From Aquimarina aggregata (lineage in GTDB: Bacteria; Bacteroidota; Bacteroidia; Flavobacteriales; Flavobacteriaceae), in contig NZ_LQRT01000013.1 in assembly GCF_001632745.1 (NCBI RefSeq), forward strand, positions 676,906-740,905: a stretch of 64,000 nt of DNA, in the 5' to 3' direction. Shown here piece by piece: positions 8,555-17,969 of this stretch. A program made the translations under genes and the position numbers. Below the pieces are notes generated by a model. The model was not told where the DNA came from and made no database searches. It saw nothing but the letters and a program-made list of their open reading frames with translations. How positions within the stretch are numbered: the stretch's first letter is position 1; each line of letters starts with the position of its first letter.

Positions 8555-10576
8555 ATGAACAATCCATTATTAAAAAAGTTTGATGCCGCTCCATTCGAAA
8601 CAATAAAGTCTGAACATTTTCTACCAGCAATAAAAAATGGAATTAGTATTGCCAAAGAGGAAATTAATGCCATAGTTTCTAACACAGAAGAACCTTCTTT
8701 TACGAATACCGTCGAGTCATTAGAATATTGTGGTGAACTTTTAGATAGAGTAACAAGCATTTTTTTTAACCTAAATAGTGCAGAAACAACAAAGGAAATA
8801 CAAGAAATTGCCCAAGAAGCCTCTCCTTTGTTATCAGAGTTTAGTAATGATATCGCATTGAATCTGGATTTATTTAAAAGAATTGAAACAGTTTACCATC
8901 AAAAAGATTCTTTAAATCTTAATCCAGAACAATTAACATTGTTAACCAAGAGATATAAATCTTTTTCCAGAAATGGAGCAAACTTACCGGATACCAAAAA
9001 AGAGACTCTACGAGAAATTGACAAGGAACTTTCTAAACTAAGTCTCAATTTTGGTGAAAACATATTAGCAGAAACCAATGCTTATGAACTATTACTGACT
9101 GATGAGTCTGATTTAGACGGATTGCCAGACGGTGCAAAAGAAGCTGCAAAAGCAATGGCTGAAGCTAAAGATAAAAAAGGCTGGCTAATCACATTAGATT
9201 ATCCTAGCTATATTCCTTTTATTACCTATGCTAAAAATAGAGAATTACGTAAAAAACTCGCTCTAGCCTTTGGTTCGAAAGGTTTTCACAATGATAAATT
9301 TGACAATCAACAAAATGTTCTTAAAATAGCTAACTTGAGACATCAAAGAGCTCAACTTTTAGGGTATTCATCACATGCACATTACATTTTAGAAGAAAGA
9401 ATGGCGAAAACCCCTGATACTGTTTTTTCATTTCTTAATGAAATTTTAGAAAAAGCAAAACCCGCAGCAGAAAGAGAATTCAAACAATTAGAATCTTTTG
9501 CAAAAGAACTTGATGGAATTGATCATCTCGAAAAATGGGATGGAGCATACTATACCGAAAAGCTAAAGCAAAAACTTTTTAATCTTGATGATGAAAAGTT
9601 AAAACCTTACTTTAAACTTGAGAATGTAATTGATGGTGTATTTACTATTGCCTCAAAACTATTCGGACTTCAGTTTAAAGTAACTGATGAAGTAGATACA
9701 TATCATGAAGAGGTTAAAACTTTTAACGTCACTGATACCGATGGAAATTTTGTAGCTTTATTTTATGCAGATTTTCACCCTAGACCAGGAAAAAGAAACG
9801 GTGCTTGGATGACTTCTTATAAATCACAAATGAGAAAAAACGGTTTAGACAATAGACCTCATGTATCTATTGTGTGTAATTTTACAAAACCAACACCAAG
9901 CAAACCATCTTTACTGACGTTTAATGAAGTAACTACTTTATTTCATGAATTTGGCCACGCACTTCATGGCATGCTTGCCAATACTACATATCCGGGACTA
10001 TCAGGAACTAGCGTTTATTGGGATTTTGTTGAACTACCTAGCCAAGTATTAGAAAATTGGTGTTATGAAGAAGAAGCTCTAGCACTTTTTGCTAAACATT
10101 ATGAAACAGGTGAGATAATTCCTATGGACTTAGTTGAGAAAATCAAAGAATCTGCCACATTTATGGAAGGAATGACAACTTTGCGTCAGCTTAGTTTTGG
10201 CTTACTTGATATGTCTTGGCATTCACAAGATCCTAGTGTTATTAAAAGCGTTAAAGAACACGAAAAAGAAACTTTCTCAAAGACTTCTTTATATCCAAAT
10301 GTAGAAGAAAATTGTATGAGTACTGCCTTCTCTCATATTTTTCAAGGAGGTTATTCTGCAGGATATTACTCTTATAAATGGGCAGAAGTATTAGATGCCG
10401 ATGCATTTGAATATTTTAAAGAAAATGGAATTTTTAACAAAAAAGTAGCTGAAAAATTCAAAGATAATGTATTATCAAAAGGAGGTACAGAAAATCCAAT
10501 GATACTTTACAAGCGTTTTCGAGGTCAAGAACCTAAACCGGAGGCATTATTAAAACGTGCAGGGTTACTAAAATAG
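8555..10576 (+). CDS. M3-family metallopeptidase (oligopeptidase A/peptidyl-dipeptidase type)
   Basis: The 673-residue protein has the M3 zinc motif HEFGH at residues 464-468 and the downstream conserved region (FVELPSQVLENW) that supplies the third ligand region. There is no signal peptide, so it is probably cytosolic and degrades short peptides. Length matches the Dcp/OpdA group. It stands alone after the small-RNA region. Dipeptidyl-carboxypeptidase versus endo-oligopeptidase activity cannot be told from the sequence. Confidence 0.93.
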   Translation: MNNPLLKKFDAAPFETIKSEHFLPAIKNGISIAKEEINAIVSNTEEPSFTNTVESLEYCGELLDRVTSIFFNLNSAETTKEIQEIAQEASPLLSEFSNDIALNLDLFKRIETVYHQKDSLNLNPEQLTLLTKRYKSFSRNGANLPDTKKETLREIDKELSKLSLNFGENILAETNAYELLLTDESDLDGLPDGAKEAAKAMAEAKDKKGWLITLDYPSYIPFITYAKNRELRKKLALAFGSKGFHNDKFDNQQNVLKIANLRHQRAQLLGYSSHAHYILEERMAKTPDTVFSFLNEILEKAKPAAEREFKQLESFAKELDGIDHLEKWDGAYYTEKLKQKLFNLDDEKLKPYFKLENVIDGVFTIASKLFGLQFKVTDEVDTYHEEVKTFNVTDTDGNFVALFYADFHPRPGKRNGAWMTSYKSQMRKNGLDNRPHVSIVCNFTKPTPSKPSLLTFNEVTTLFHEFGHALHGMLANTTYPGLSGTSVYWDFVELPSQVLENWCYEEEALALFAKHYETGEIIPMDLVEKIKESATFMEGMTTLRQLSFGLLDMSWHSQDPSVIKSVKEHEKETFSKTSLYPNVEENCMSTAFSHIFQGGYSAGYYSYKWAEVLDADAFEYFKENGIFNKKVAEKFKDNVLSKGGTENPMILYKRFRGQEPKPEALLKRAGLLK

Positions 10577-10592
10577 AAGATAAACGAGTAAA

Positions 10593-10650
10593 CTGAGCTT
10601 GCCGATTTTTTCAGCTTTTCAATAACTAGGTTATGTTACGACAAGCTCAG
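10593..10650. repeat. Inverted repeat between convergent genes
   Basis: CTGAGCTTG (10593-10601) and CAAGCTCAG (10642-10650) are perfect 9-bp arms, with a further CG/CG match beyond one mismatch, around about 40 nt. It lies between the ends of the M3 and M28 peptidase genes. The long loop and lack of a T-tract argue against a simple terminator. Confidence 0.5.
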
Positions 10651-10679
10651 ACTCACAAATTTGGCAAAAAATTTTAAAA

Positions 10680-12848
10680 TTACTTCTTAATCATCTGCTT
10701 TGTATAACTTTTAGAACCATTAAATAAGGTTAAAAAGTATGTTCCTGTAGAGAGTTTAGAAGTATTTATTTTGGTATTTCTTTCTTTAAGTTTGACCTCT
10801 TCTATAATATTACCTATACTATCAATTATAAGTATCGAGCTTCCTTTCCATAAATCATTATTTACCGAAAGATTTATATATGCTCCACTTACTGGATTTG
10901 GAGATAACACTAACAATGTATCATCATCTGCTAATTTGGTAGTTGCTATATAGTTGCGTGCTGATGTTCCGCAGGCTCCTATAAGAGTCCATCCACTATT
11001 AGTTCGTTCATAGAGACTACCTTGATAGGTTACTCTATCTCCTGGTTGATAACTTGTGGATGAGTTATATGGTGCTACACCATCACAAATATCTGTACTT
11101 CCGCCAGAACCTTCAGTTAATTTAACATCATCAATAACAATATCACCTTGCCAACTAGTGCCAGTTACAGCATTAAATCGTAATTGTATTGTATTGCCGA
11201 TGTATGAAGATAGGTTAATACTAGCAATATTCCAACTGTTTCCTTGTTCTCCTGTTTTACTAAAGATACTGGTCCAAGTTGCACCATTATCTGTACTTGC
11301 TTCTACGGTTAAATTTCCAACGGCACTACCTAACATGTGGTACTGAAAACTAAATGTAGCTTTAGAAACACTACTAAGGTCAAAACACGGTGAATTTAAA
11401 ATTGCTCTTTTATTTGGAAACCCATTTCCGTTACCAGACGCCTCTACATATATATATGATGATCCTTCTGCCGCTGCACTTGGTCCTGTGCCATTAGAAG
11501 GAGTTCCATTTGCATCGATAGTCCAGTTTAGATTATCGTTACTTGCCTGTGTCCAAGTTCCTATTGCACCTTCAAAACCTTGTACATAAGGAAAAGAAGA
11601 TGTTGTAGAAGCACATTGGCCTCCTCCTGGGCCTCCGGTAGTGACTCCATTAGAGATTTCAATCAAATATTCTAAAGCCAATTTTGCAAATTTTGCAGCA
11701 TGTGTAGCATTAGGCGTTGGAGAGCGATCAAAAGTATCACGTGTAGTATGAATATTTGGGTTACTCTGGTTAAAAGTTGCCTCAAAAGGAAAGGCAACAT
11801 CATATCCTTGTTGTGCCCAACTATAGTGATCTGAACATCCATAATTACACTGCGAAGTACCATACGTAATTTTATGAGTCCCCGAAGCATTATAGTATTG
11901 CATTAGATCCACCAAGAAATCGTTTAAAGTGTCGTCGTTGTATGAGTCAGTAGAAATATATACATCATTAGATGAACCTTTATAATTGGTCATATCTAAT
12001 TGCATATAACTTACAACATTTACATTACGCCTTTTATAATCTTCAGCGATTTCCTTGGACCCTCTTAGCCCTACTTCTTCTGCCGCAAAAGCCATAAACT
12101 CTACTGTTCTTTTAGGTTTAAAATTCATTGTAAACAAAACTCTTGCAGCCTCTGTAATTGTTGCTATTCCCGAGGCATTATCATCGGCACCTGGAGCATT
12201 GTTACTATTACCCCCTCTTGCCGTAGAATCAATATGCCCTCCGATTATTACAAATTCATCTGGTTCTTCGGTACCTGTAATAGTCATAACCACAGATGGC
12301 ATATTAGTACTGGTATGATTTACAATTCTTACTGAAACATCACTACGTCCCGCAGCTAATCCTTCCCACTTAGTTTTTAAATCTACAACAGATTGACGGG
12401 CACTATTGGTTGTATGATAACGTGATCCATAATCTTCTAATTGTTGTATTTGGTTAGCTATATTTCTATTATTTACTAAATCAAGACTCTGTCTTACTAA
12501 TGCATCTTGAGTTATAGAAAATACTGCTCTTTGTTTTTCTGCAGCTCTTTTATTGATATTAGAAATTGAAGCAAGTGCATTTTTTTCGGATGTTTCATAT
12601 ATGAAACCAGGACCATGAACTAATACTTTATGATGGAGTTCTTCTGCCGCATTTTGACTCAGTTTAACGGCGCTATAACCGTTTGATGAATCGATAATCA
12701 CAATATCTTCTGGATGGTCAATTATAAGTTCTTTAGCATCCTGAGTTTGCATGGTTGCAAAAAACATACTGTCTTCTTCTTGAGCATAACTATACGATAA
12801 AAAAAAGCATAGAAATACTACTGAAATAAATTGGTTAAATTTTTTCAT
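10680..12848 (-). CDS. Secreted M28 aminopeptidase with MAM-like, carbohydrate-binding and T9SS sorting domains
   Basis: The 722-residue protein begins with a signal peptide ending SYAQ (about residue 23). An M28 zinc-peptidase domain spans about 185-400, with metal ligands visible in GGHIDS (H205), PGADDNAS (D222) and AAEE (E257-258) and a later IHTTRDTFD. A jelly-roll, MAM-like module follows (about 415-580). Next comes a short chitin/cellulose-binding type module (YNSSTSYQPGDRVTYQGSLYE), and a Por-type T9SS sorting domain at the C-terminus (LSPNPVSGAYINL... TGTYFLTL). The enzyme should be exported by T9SS and either released or anchored. It is likely an extracellular aminopeptidase acting on particulate protein. 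Expressed alone. Confidence 0.93.
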   Translation of the reverse strand: MKKFNQFISVVFLCFFLSYSYAQEEDSMFFATMQTQDAKELIIDHPEDIVIIDSSNGYSAVKLSQNAAEELHHKVLVHGPGFIYETSEKNALASISNINKRAAEKQRAVFSITQDALVRQSLDLVNNRNIANQIQQLEDYGSRYHTTNSARQSVVDLKTKWEGLAAGRSDVSVRIVNHTSTNMPSVVMTITGTEEPDEFVIIGGHIDSTARGGNSNNAPGADDNASGIATITEAARVLFTMNFKPKRTVEFMAFAAEEVGLRGSKEIAEDYKRRNVNVVSYMQLDMTNYKGSSNDVYISTDSYNDDTLNDFLVDLMQYYNASGTHKITYGTSQCNYGCSDHYSWAQQGYDVAFPFEATFNQSNPNIHTTRDTFDRSPTPNATHAAKFAKLALEYLIEISNGVTTGGPGGGQCASTTSSFPYVQGFEGAIGTWTQASNDNLNWTIDANGTPSNGTGPSAAAEGSSYIYVEASGNGNGFPNKRAILNSPCFDLSSVSKATFSFQYHMLGSAVGNLTVEASTDNGATWTSIFSKTGEQGNSWNIASINLSSYIGNTIQLRFNAVTGTSWQGDIVIDDVKLTEGSGGSTDICDGVAPYNSSTSYQPGDRVTYQGSLYERTNSGWTLIGACGTSARNYIATTKLADDDTLLVLSPNPVSGAYINLSVNNDLWKGSSILIIDSIGNIIEEVKLKERNTKINTSKLSTGTYFLTLFNGSKSYTKQMIKK

Positions 12849-13008
12849 TATAAGTTTGAGTTTGTATTAGGGCTTGAAATTACACAAAATCAGCACTTAA
12901 CAAAAATGGCTCTACCACAAAATATTGACTGTATTAACATTAACAAATAATTAAAATTAAACATTATACAACCCACAATTATGGTATTACTTCAAGTGTA
13001 GGTAATGT

Positions 13009-13041
13009 AAAGTGCCCTGACTTTTAAAGTCAGGGCACTTT
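13009..13041 (-). terminator. Strong terminator downstream of the CHRD-repeat gene
   Basis: Nearly perfect 16-nt arms (13009-13024 and 13026-13041) form a GC-rich stem with a small loop. It lies 36 bp past the stop of the minus-strand CHRD gene and upstream of the M28 gene's promoter region. Confidence 0.85.
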
Positions 13042-13076
13042 CTTTATTTTGTACTCGTTATTACGTATTATAAATA

Positions 13077-16000
13077 CTATTGTATCACCACTCTTTCTGT
13101 AGTACTATAACTACCACTATCATCTGCCATTCTAATAATATAGACACCTCGAGATAATCGATCAGAATTAATAGTAATCGTTTTATTAGATGTTATCTCA
13201 TCATAATTATTTTGATACACTACATTTCCTAACATATCATAGATTGTGATATTTAGATTAGAATTTAAAGCTCCAATGGTACTCATCCTAATTATACCGT
13301 TTGTAGCTGGATTAGGAGATACATTTACACTAAAATTTTGAGCATTTTCTAATTTTTCTAATTGTGCCAACTCCTTCTCTACTTCAGTCTTACTAAACTT
13401 ACTAAACAATAAACTTCTTAATAATGAGATATCTATTTTCCTCGTAAATGAAGCTCCTACTTCACTAACACTACCATCAGATGATAATACTCTTAAATTA
13501 AGAATAGCATTTCTTCTTTGGACTCTAGCTCTGATAAACTCTTTCAGGAGGGTTCTAAATAAACTTCGAGCCTGATCCTTTTCTGGAGAAAATAATGTCT
13601 CTGCAGATTTTTCATTAATTAATAATCCCTCAAAGTTTTCATTAAGACTACTTTGTAGTGTATACACAACAAGATCATTATCTGAATCTATTGCTTCATC
13701 CCATGAAATTATCAATCCTCTTCTTGTATTAACTTCACTAATTTCAGTAGTTGCTGGGAATCTATTATCATCTCTAAGAATTTGACCTCTTAATTCTCCT
13801 GAAGCAATTTCCAAAGAATGTACATTGATATATAATTCTCCTGCTAATAGCGCATCTCTTTGCCCATCTGTAAGGGTAACCACATTGTTTGCCGCTTCAA
13901 ATACTCCACTAAGGTTATCTTCTGATGCAGTAGAATTTAGCAAGAATTGAATCGCTCCTGTTTGATTAGCATTACCTAAATGTGCATGCGCACCTCCCGC
14001 TAATTCTACATTTAAAGCAAACCCCAGATTATTAAAACTTCCGCTGGCAATCAGAGAGTTTCCGGTAACTTCAAATTGAATGTTACCAAAGGCATCACTT
14101 ACTGCCAATGGAATTTCGTTTCTACTATCTAAATTTGTTGCGAAATAGCTCTGCGCCAATGGCATTACCTGCCCTCTTAACTCTCCTGCTCTAAATACAC
14201 TACTATGAATATTTGTATATATTCCTCTTTCAAACAATGCATTTACAAATGAATCTGGTGTTTCTCCGGAAGCTACAATAACTCCTGCTTGATTTAAGTC
14301 AAAAGTATTATTCTCGGGTAAGAATACTCCATTATTTTGATCATCGGCAGTTGTATTTAAGATAATAGTTACGGGACCATTTGTACCAGCAACACCAGTA
14401 TGTAAATGAATACCTCCTGCTAAATCAGTTGCCAAAGTTCCTGTTAGACCATTATAAGATCCTGAAACCACCAATTGATTGTTACTTGTATCATACGATA
14501 CCAATAATCTACCATTTGCTGTGGTATTGGCTGCTTCAGGAACCTCTTGTACTCCCGATAACTGTACTCTAAATGCTGCATTAGTTAAGGGTGCTATCTG
14601 CCCCCTTAATTCTCCTCCTCTAAATGTTTGCGAATGCACATTTACATAGTTCCCCTGACGTAACAAAGTAGCCACTTGTGCATCTGTTAATTCAAATATA
14701 TTATCTTCTGCTCTAATAATTGCACTTCTATTATCTTCTGCTATTGTTAAATTTAAGATATTAGAAATCCCTCCATTTCGTCCTACTACTGCATCGTGGA
14801 TATGAGATCCTCCTGCTAAATCTATAGCGATATCCCCTGCTAATCCAGAAAAAGATCCCGAAGCTGTTAGGGTATTCCCTTTAAGGTCAAATATGATATT
14901 TCCACCAGCGGTAGTAACTATCGATGGCACTTCATTACTTCCCGATAAATTAGCTCCTAAAACAGCATCGGATGTGGGTACAATCTGACCTCTTAATTCT
15001 CCTCCTATATTAGCTTGGCTATGAATATTGATGTACAAAGATCTAGATCTCAGTAATTCTAACTGACTAGGACTTAACTGATATCGATTGTTAAAGGTAC
15101 CATTACGATTTGTATTATCTGTTTGGATACTTAAAAATAGTCCATTAGATATGGGTCCGTTTGATCCAGCTACTGCTTCATGGATATGACCTCCGCCAGC
15201 CAATTGTCTAGCTAAATCTCCTTCTAACCCTGTAAATGCCCCTGTAACCTCAAGCATATCACCTCTCAATATTATCTGTGCAGCTCCAAATGCTCTTGTT
15301 GTTACTGCTGGATTTTCTTGTGTTCCAGTTAAAGTGGCTTCAAAAGTTATAGGTTGTTGAGAAGCTCTTCTCACCACAGTAATTGTATTTTCTGAAATAT
15401 CTGAGCATGGTAAATCATCTAGAGATGATAGTGGTTGTCCTACTTGGTTTAATCCATTACCTTCTACGCCTCTATACGACCATCCCCAAATCTGACAAGT
15501 ACCTGGTGCAACTGATTCTAAATCAATTTGATTGGTATTTACAACGTTTAGGATTAAACCCGTAACCGCATCAGTAATTACATACCTGTAAGATAAGTTC
15601 TCTGCGCCAAGATTTTGATGAACAACAATAATTGGATTTGCAACGCCATCACCAACAATAATTTCTGAAGAATTCTGATCATTAATGGTAGTGGTTGCAT
15701 TGGCAAGATCTGTATTTTCAACGTCGATGGAAACCGTTCCACCATTAGCTACTTCTCTAATCACTGTAATCGCATTGTCTGAAATATCTGAACATGGTAA
15801 ATTATCTAAAGATGATAATGGTTGACCTACCTGATTTAATCCGTTACCTTCTACGCCTCTGTAAGACCATCCCCAAATCTGGCATATGCCTGATCCTGCT
15901 CCGTCTAAGCTAATCTCTCTTGACTTTACTACGTTTAAGATTAAACCTGTAGCGGCATCTGTAATTACATATCTGTAGGATAAGTTCTCTGCACCAGGAT

Positions 16001-16676
16001 TCTGATGTGTTACAACTAATGGATCTTCTCTTCCATCTACACATATAACAGCTTCGGTATCGCTATTAAAGCTTGTAGTACCATTTGGATTTCCTGTTGC
16101 GTCAATATCAATAGCAACCGTTCCACCATCAGCTACTTCTCTAATTACTGTAATCGCATTGTCTGAAATATCTGAGAAAGACAAATCATCTAATGACGAT
16201 AATGGCTGTCCTACTTGATTTAATCCATTCCCTTCTACTCCTGTATACGACCAACCCCAGATTTGACATGTACCTGAACCTGCTCCATCTAAGCTAATCT
16301 CTCTTGATTTTACTACATTTAAGATTAAACCTGTAGCAGCATCAGTTATTACATATCTATATGATAAGTTTTCTGCTCCAGGATTTTGATGTGTTACCAC
16401 TAAAGGATCTTCCCTTCCATCTACACATATAACAGCTTCGATATCGCTATTAAAGCTTGTAGTACCATTTGGATTCCCTGTTGCGTCAATATCAATAGCA
16501 ACGGTACCACCATTGGCATTATCTACTACAATGGGATTTGAATTGACTTTATTTTGTTGATCTTGGATGGCATATGTGCTCATTCCATACAACCCGACAA
16601 AAAGGGTCATAAGCATTAATTTTAATCGAATTTTGAGTAAACCAAAAAGGTTTTCATAAGAGTTCTTGTGTTTCAT
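13077..16676 (-). CDS. Large secreted CHRD-domain repeat protein with T9SS sorting domain
   Basis: A 1199-residue exported protein. After an unusually long N-terminal signal region (hydrophobic part near residues 18-36), three tandem modules of about 128 residues cover roughly 55-435; the first two are almost identical even at DNA level. Four CHRD (chordin-type) domains follow, each recognisable by LxGxxExP, a GGxHxH motif and NVHSxxxxxGELRGQI. A short fibronectin-like segment and a C-terminal T9SS sorting domain (VSPNPATNGIIRM... SRGVYIIRM) complete it. CHRD domains are found in surface and extracellular proteins of unknown role. A cell-surface or matrix function is inferred. The repeats may be prone to copy-number change. 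Confidence 0.9.
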   Translation of the reverse strand: MKHKNSYENLFGLLKIRLKLMLMTLFVGLYGMSTYAIQDQQNKVNSNPIVVDNANGGTVAIDIDATGNPNGTTSFNSDIEAVICVDGREDPLVVTHQNPGAENLSYRYVITDAATGLILNVVKSREISLDGAGSGTCQIWGWSYTGVEGNGLNQVGQPLSSLDDLSFSDISDNAITVIREVADGGTVAIDIDATGNPNGTTSFNSDTEAVICVDGREDPLVVTHQNPGAENLSYRYVITDAATGLILNVVKSREISLDGAGSGICQIWGWSYRGVEGNGLNQVGQPLSSLDNLPCSDISDNAITVIREVANGGTVSIDVENTDLANATTTINDQNSSEIIVGDGVANPIIVVHQNLGAENLSYRYVITDAVTGLILNVVNTNQIDLESVAPGTCQIWGWSYRGVEGNGLNQVGQPLSSLDDLPCSDISENTITVVRRASQQPITFEATLTGTQENPAVTTRAFGAAQIILRGDMLEVTGAFTGLEGDLARQLAGGGHIHEAVAGSNGPISNGLFLSIQTDNTNRNGTFNNRYQLSPSQLELLRSRSLYINIHSQANIGGELRGQIVPTSDAVLGANLSGSNEVPSIVTTAGGNIIFDLKGNTLTASGSFSGLAGDIAIDLAGGSHIHDAVVGRNGGISNILNLTIAEDNRSAIIRAEDNIFELTDAQVATLLRQGNYVNVHSQTFRGGELRGQIAPLTNAAFRVQLSGVQEVPEAANTTANGRLLVSYDTSNNQLVVSGSYNGLTGTLATDLAGGIHLHTGVAGTNGPVTIILNTTADDQNNGVFLPENNTFDLNQAGVIVASGETPDSFVNALFERGIYTNIHSSVFRAGELRGQVMPLAQSYFATNLDSRNEIPLAVSDAFGNIQFEVTGNSLIASGSFNNLGFALNVELAGGAHAHLGNANQTGAIQFLLNSTASEDNLSGVFEAANNVVTLTDGQRDALLAGELYINVHSLEIASGELRGQILRDDNRFPATTEISEVNTRRGLIISWDEAIDSDNDLVVYTLQSSLNENFEGLLINEKSAETLFSPEKDQARSLFRTLLKEFIRARVQRRNAILNLRVLSSDGSVSEVGASFTRKIDISLLRSLLFSKFSKTEVEKELAQLEKLENAQNFSVNVSPNPATNGIIRMSTIGALNSNLNITIYDMLGNVVYQNNYDEITSNKTITINSDRLSRGVYIIRMADDSGSYSTTERVVIQ
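15695..16510 (-). repeat. Near-identical tandem 384-bp coding repeats
   Basis: Within the CHRD gene, matching sequence recurs with an offset of exactly 384 bp (for example 16041 and 16425), i.e. 128 codons in frame. The two leftmost-encoded modules are almost identical and a third, at about 15310-15740, is more diverged. Such repeats can recombine. Confidence 0.8.
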
Positions 16677-16857
16677 GATTTGTGATTTTAAGTGATTTAA
16701 ATTAAAATGATTTGTGATTCTAAACTGATTGTTTAGATATCTAACAGGGGTATATACGAGCCCGATACAAAAGTGGTTTTTGTAATTTTTACGTTTAACT
16801 CTTTTTTAACATTTAAGAGATTAATTAGGTATTTAGTTTTTTAATTTTCAATATTTT

Positions 16858-16886
16858 TTGAAAGTTTAAAATTTTTTATATATTTG
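16858..16886 (+). promoter_or_regulatory. Canonical promoter of the GbsR/MarR regulator gene
   Basis: TTG at 16858-16860, an 18-nt spacer and TATATTTG at 16879-16886 fit TTG-N(17-23)-TAnnTTTG. The predicted start is about 25 nt before the coding start. Confidence 0.75.
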
Positions 16887-16917
16887 TACTATTATTAAAA
16901 CAATTTAAAAGAGAGTG

Positions 16918-17421
16918 ATGAATTACGATGATGCAAAAAATAAATTTATCTCCACATGGGGAGCACTTGGCACCTTATGGGGAATCAATAAAGCAATGGC
17001 ACAAATACATGCATTATTGTTAATATCCCCTGAACCATTATCTATGGAAGATATTATGGACGAACTTCAAATCTCAAGAGGTAATACCAGTATGAATCTT
17101 AGACAACTTATGGATTGGGGAATTGTTTTCAAGGAAAATAAAATGGGGGAAAGAAAAGAGTATTTTACTTCGGAAAAAGATGTTCAAGAACTTGCGCGAC
17201 AGATCGCTAAAGAGAGAAGCAGAAGAGAATTACAGCCTACAATTAAAGTACTTAAAGACGTATCCAATATTGACGAAGACGGCTCTGCAAAAACTAAAGA
17301 GCTAATTAAACAAACCAAAGCACTGCATGATATGGCAGATACTTTAGATACTATGATGAACAAAGTTATTGGTCAGGATCATAACTGGATAACTAAAGCT
17401 CTTGTTAAATTAATTAAATAA
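16918..17421 (+). CDS. GbsR/MarR-family transcriptional regulator
   Basis: The roughly 167-residue protein has a winged-helix domain (about residues 20-90: EPLSMEDIMDELQISRGNTSMNLRQLMDWGIV) followed by a helical tail (REYFTSEKDVQELARQIAKER), the GbsR-type arrangement. I use the ATG at 16918; an overlapping GTG at 16915 is equally possible. It precedes four genes for membrane and lipid-like functions, so it may control them. A weak hairpin (17441-17460) separates it from the next gene. Ligand unknown. Confidence 0.88.
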   Translation: MNYDDAKNKFISTWGALGTLWGINKAMAQIHALLLISPEPLSMEDIMDELQISRGNTSMNLRQLMDWGIVFKENKMGERKEYFTSEKDVQELARQIAKERSRRELQPTIKVLKDVSNIDEDGSAKTKELIKQTKALHDMADTLDTMMNKVIGQDHNWITKALVKLIK

Positions 17422-17440
17422 ACACAATACCTTAGACTAA

Positions 17441-17460
17441 AAAGGAGCTTAGACTCCTTT
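17441..17460 (+). terminator. Weak terminator or attenuator hairpin after the GbsR gene
   Basis: AAAGGAG (17441-17447) and CTCCTTT (17454-17460) form a 7-bp stem with a 6-nt loop and an AT-rich tail. It may partly separate the regulator from the genes downstream. Confidence 0.5.
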
Positions 17461-17513
17461 ATATTTTAAATTATACTTTCATATTTTTCTGAAACTTTAA
17501 AAATAAAAAAAAC

Positions 17514-17957
17514 ATGAAACTCTATATTCCAAATTGGTTAATCATCTTAGGAGGTGTTGGACAAATATTCACTGCATTAATTTATCCATATATAAGACAC
17601 AAAGTATTTGATTGGTATACCGATGTAAAAAAATTAAAGCCTCTTAATCAAGAAATTGCTAAGACATATGGAAGATATATTCAAGGACTTAATTTTTCTT
17701 TTGGATTAATTGCACTCCTACTCTATCCAAACCTTAAAGAACAAACCCCATTAGCAATTGCTTTAACAGGATTAATTGCAGCTTATTGGGTAGGAAAAGT
17801 TATTACTCAGATCGCGTACTACCCAATGTATCAAATACCGCAAAAGAGAATTTTCAAGATTGGTAGTTATGGTATGAATATGCTTTTTGTTCTTTTTGCC
17901 ACCGTTTATACATTATTAGTCATCTACAACTGCATAGGTTTCTTCAATATTAATTAA
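17514..17957 (+). CDS. Four-helix membrane protein of unknown function
   Basis: The 147-residue protein shows hydrophobic segments near residues 7-24, 58-76, 80-100 and 118-140. I do not recognise the family. Twelve base pairs separate it from the methyltransferase gene, so it belongs to the operon 17514-20231. The gene order suggests it acts at the membrane with those enzymes, which is an inference only. Confidence 0.75.
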   Translation: MKLYIPNWLIILGGVGQIFTALIYPYIRHKVFDWYTDVKKLKPLNQEIAKTYGRYIQGLNFSFGLIALLLYPNLKEQTPLAIALTGLIAAYWVGKVITQIAYYPMYQIPQKRIFKIGSYGMNMLFVLFATVYTLLVIYNCIGFFNIN

Positions 17958-17969
17958 AAATCAAAAACA

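Noticed and set aside
15310..16510. Regular DNA repeats that might suggest a CRISPR array.
   Set aside because: The unit is 384 bp, in frame and coding, with no short repeat-spacer pattern.
16675..16719. Direct repeat ATGATTTGTGATT upstream of the CHRD gene.
   Set aside because: Two copies 32 bp apart in AT-rich DNA, one overlapping the start codon; too little to call a regulatory site.
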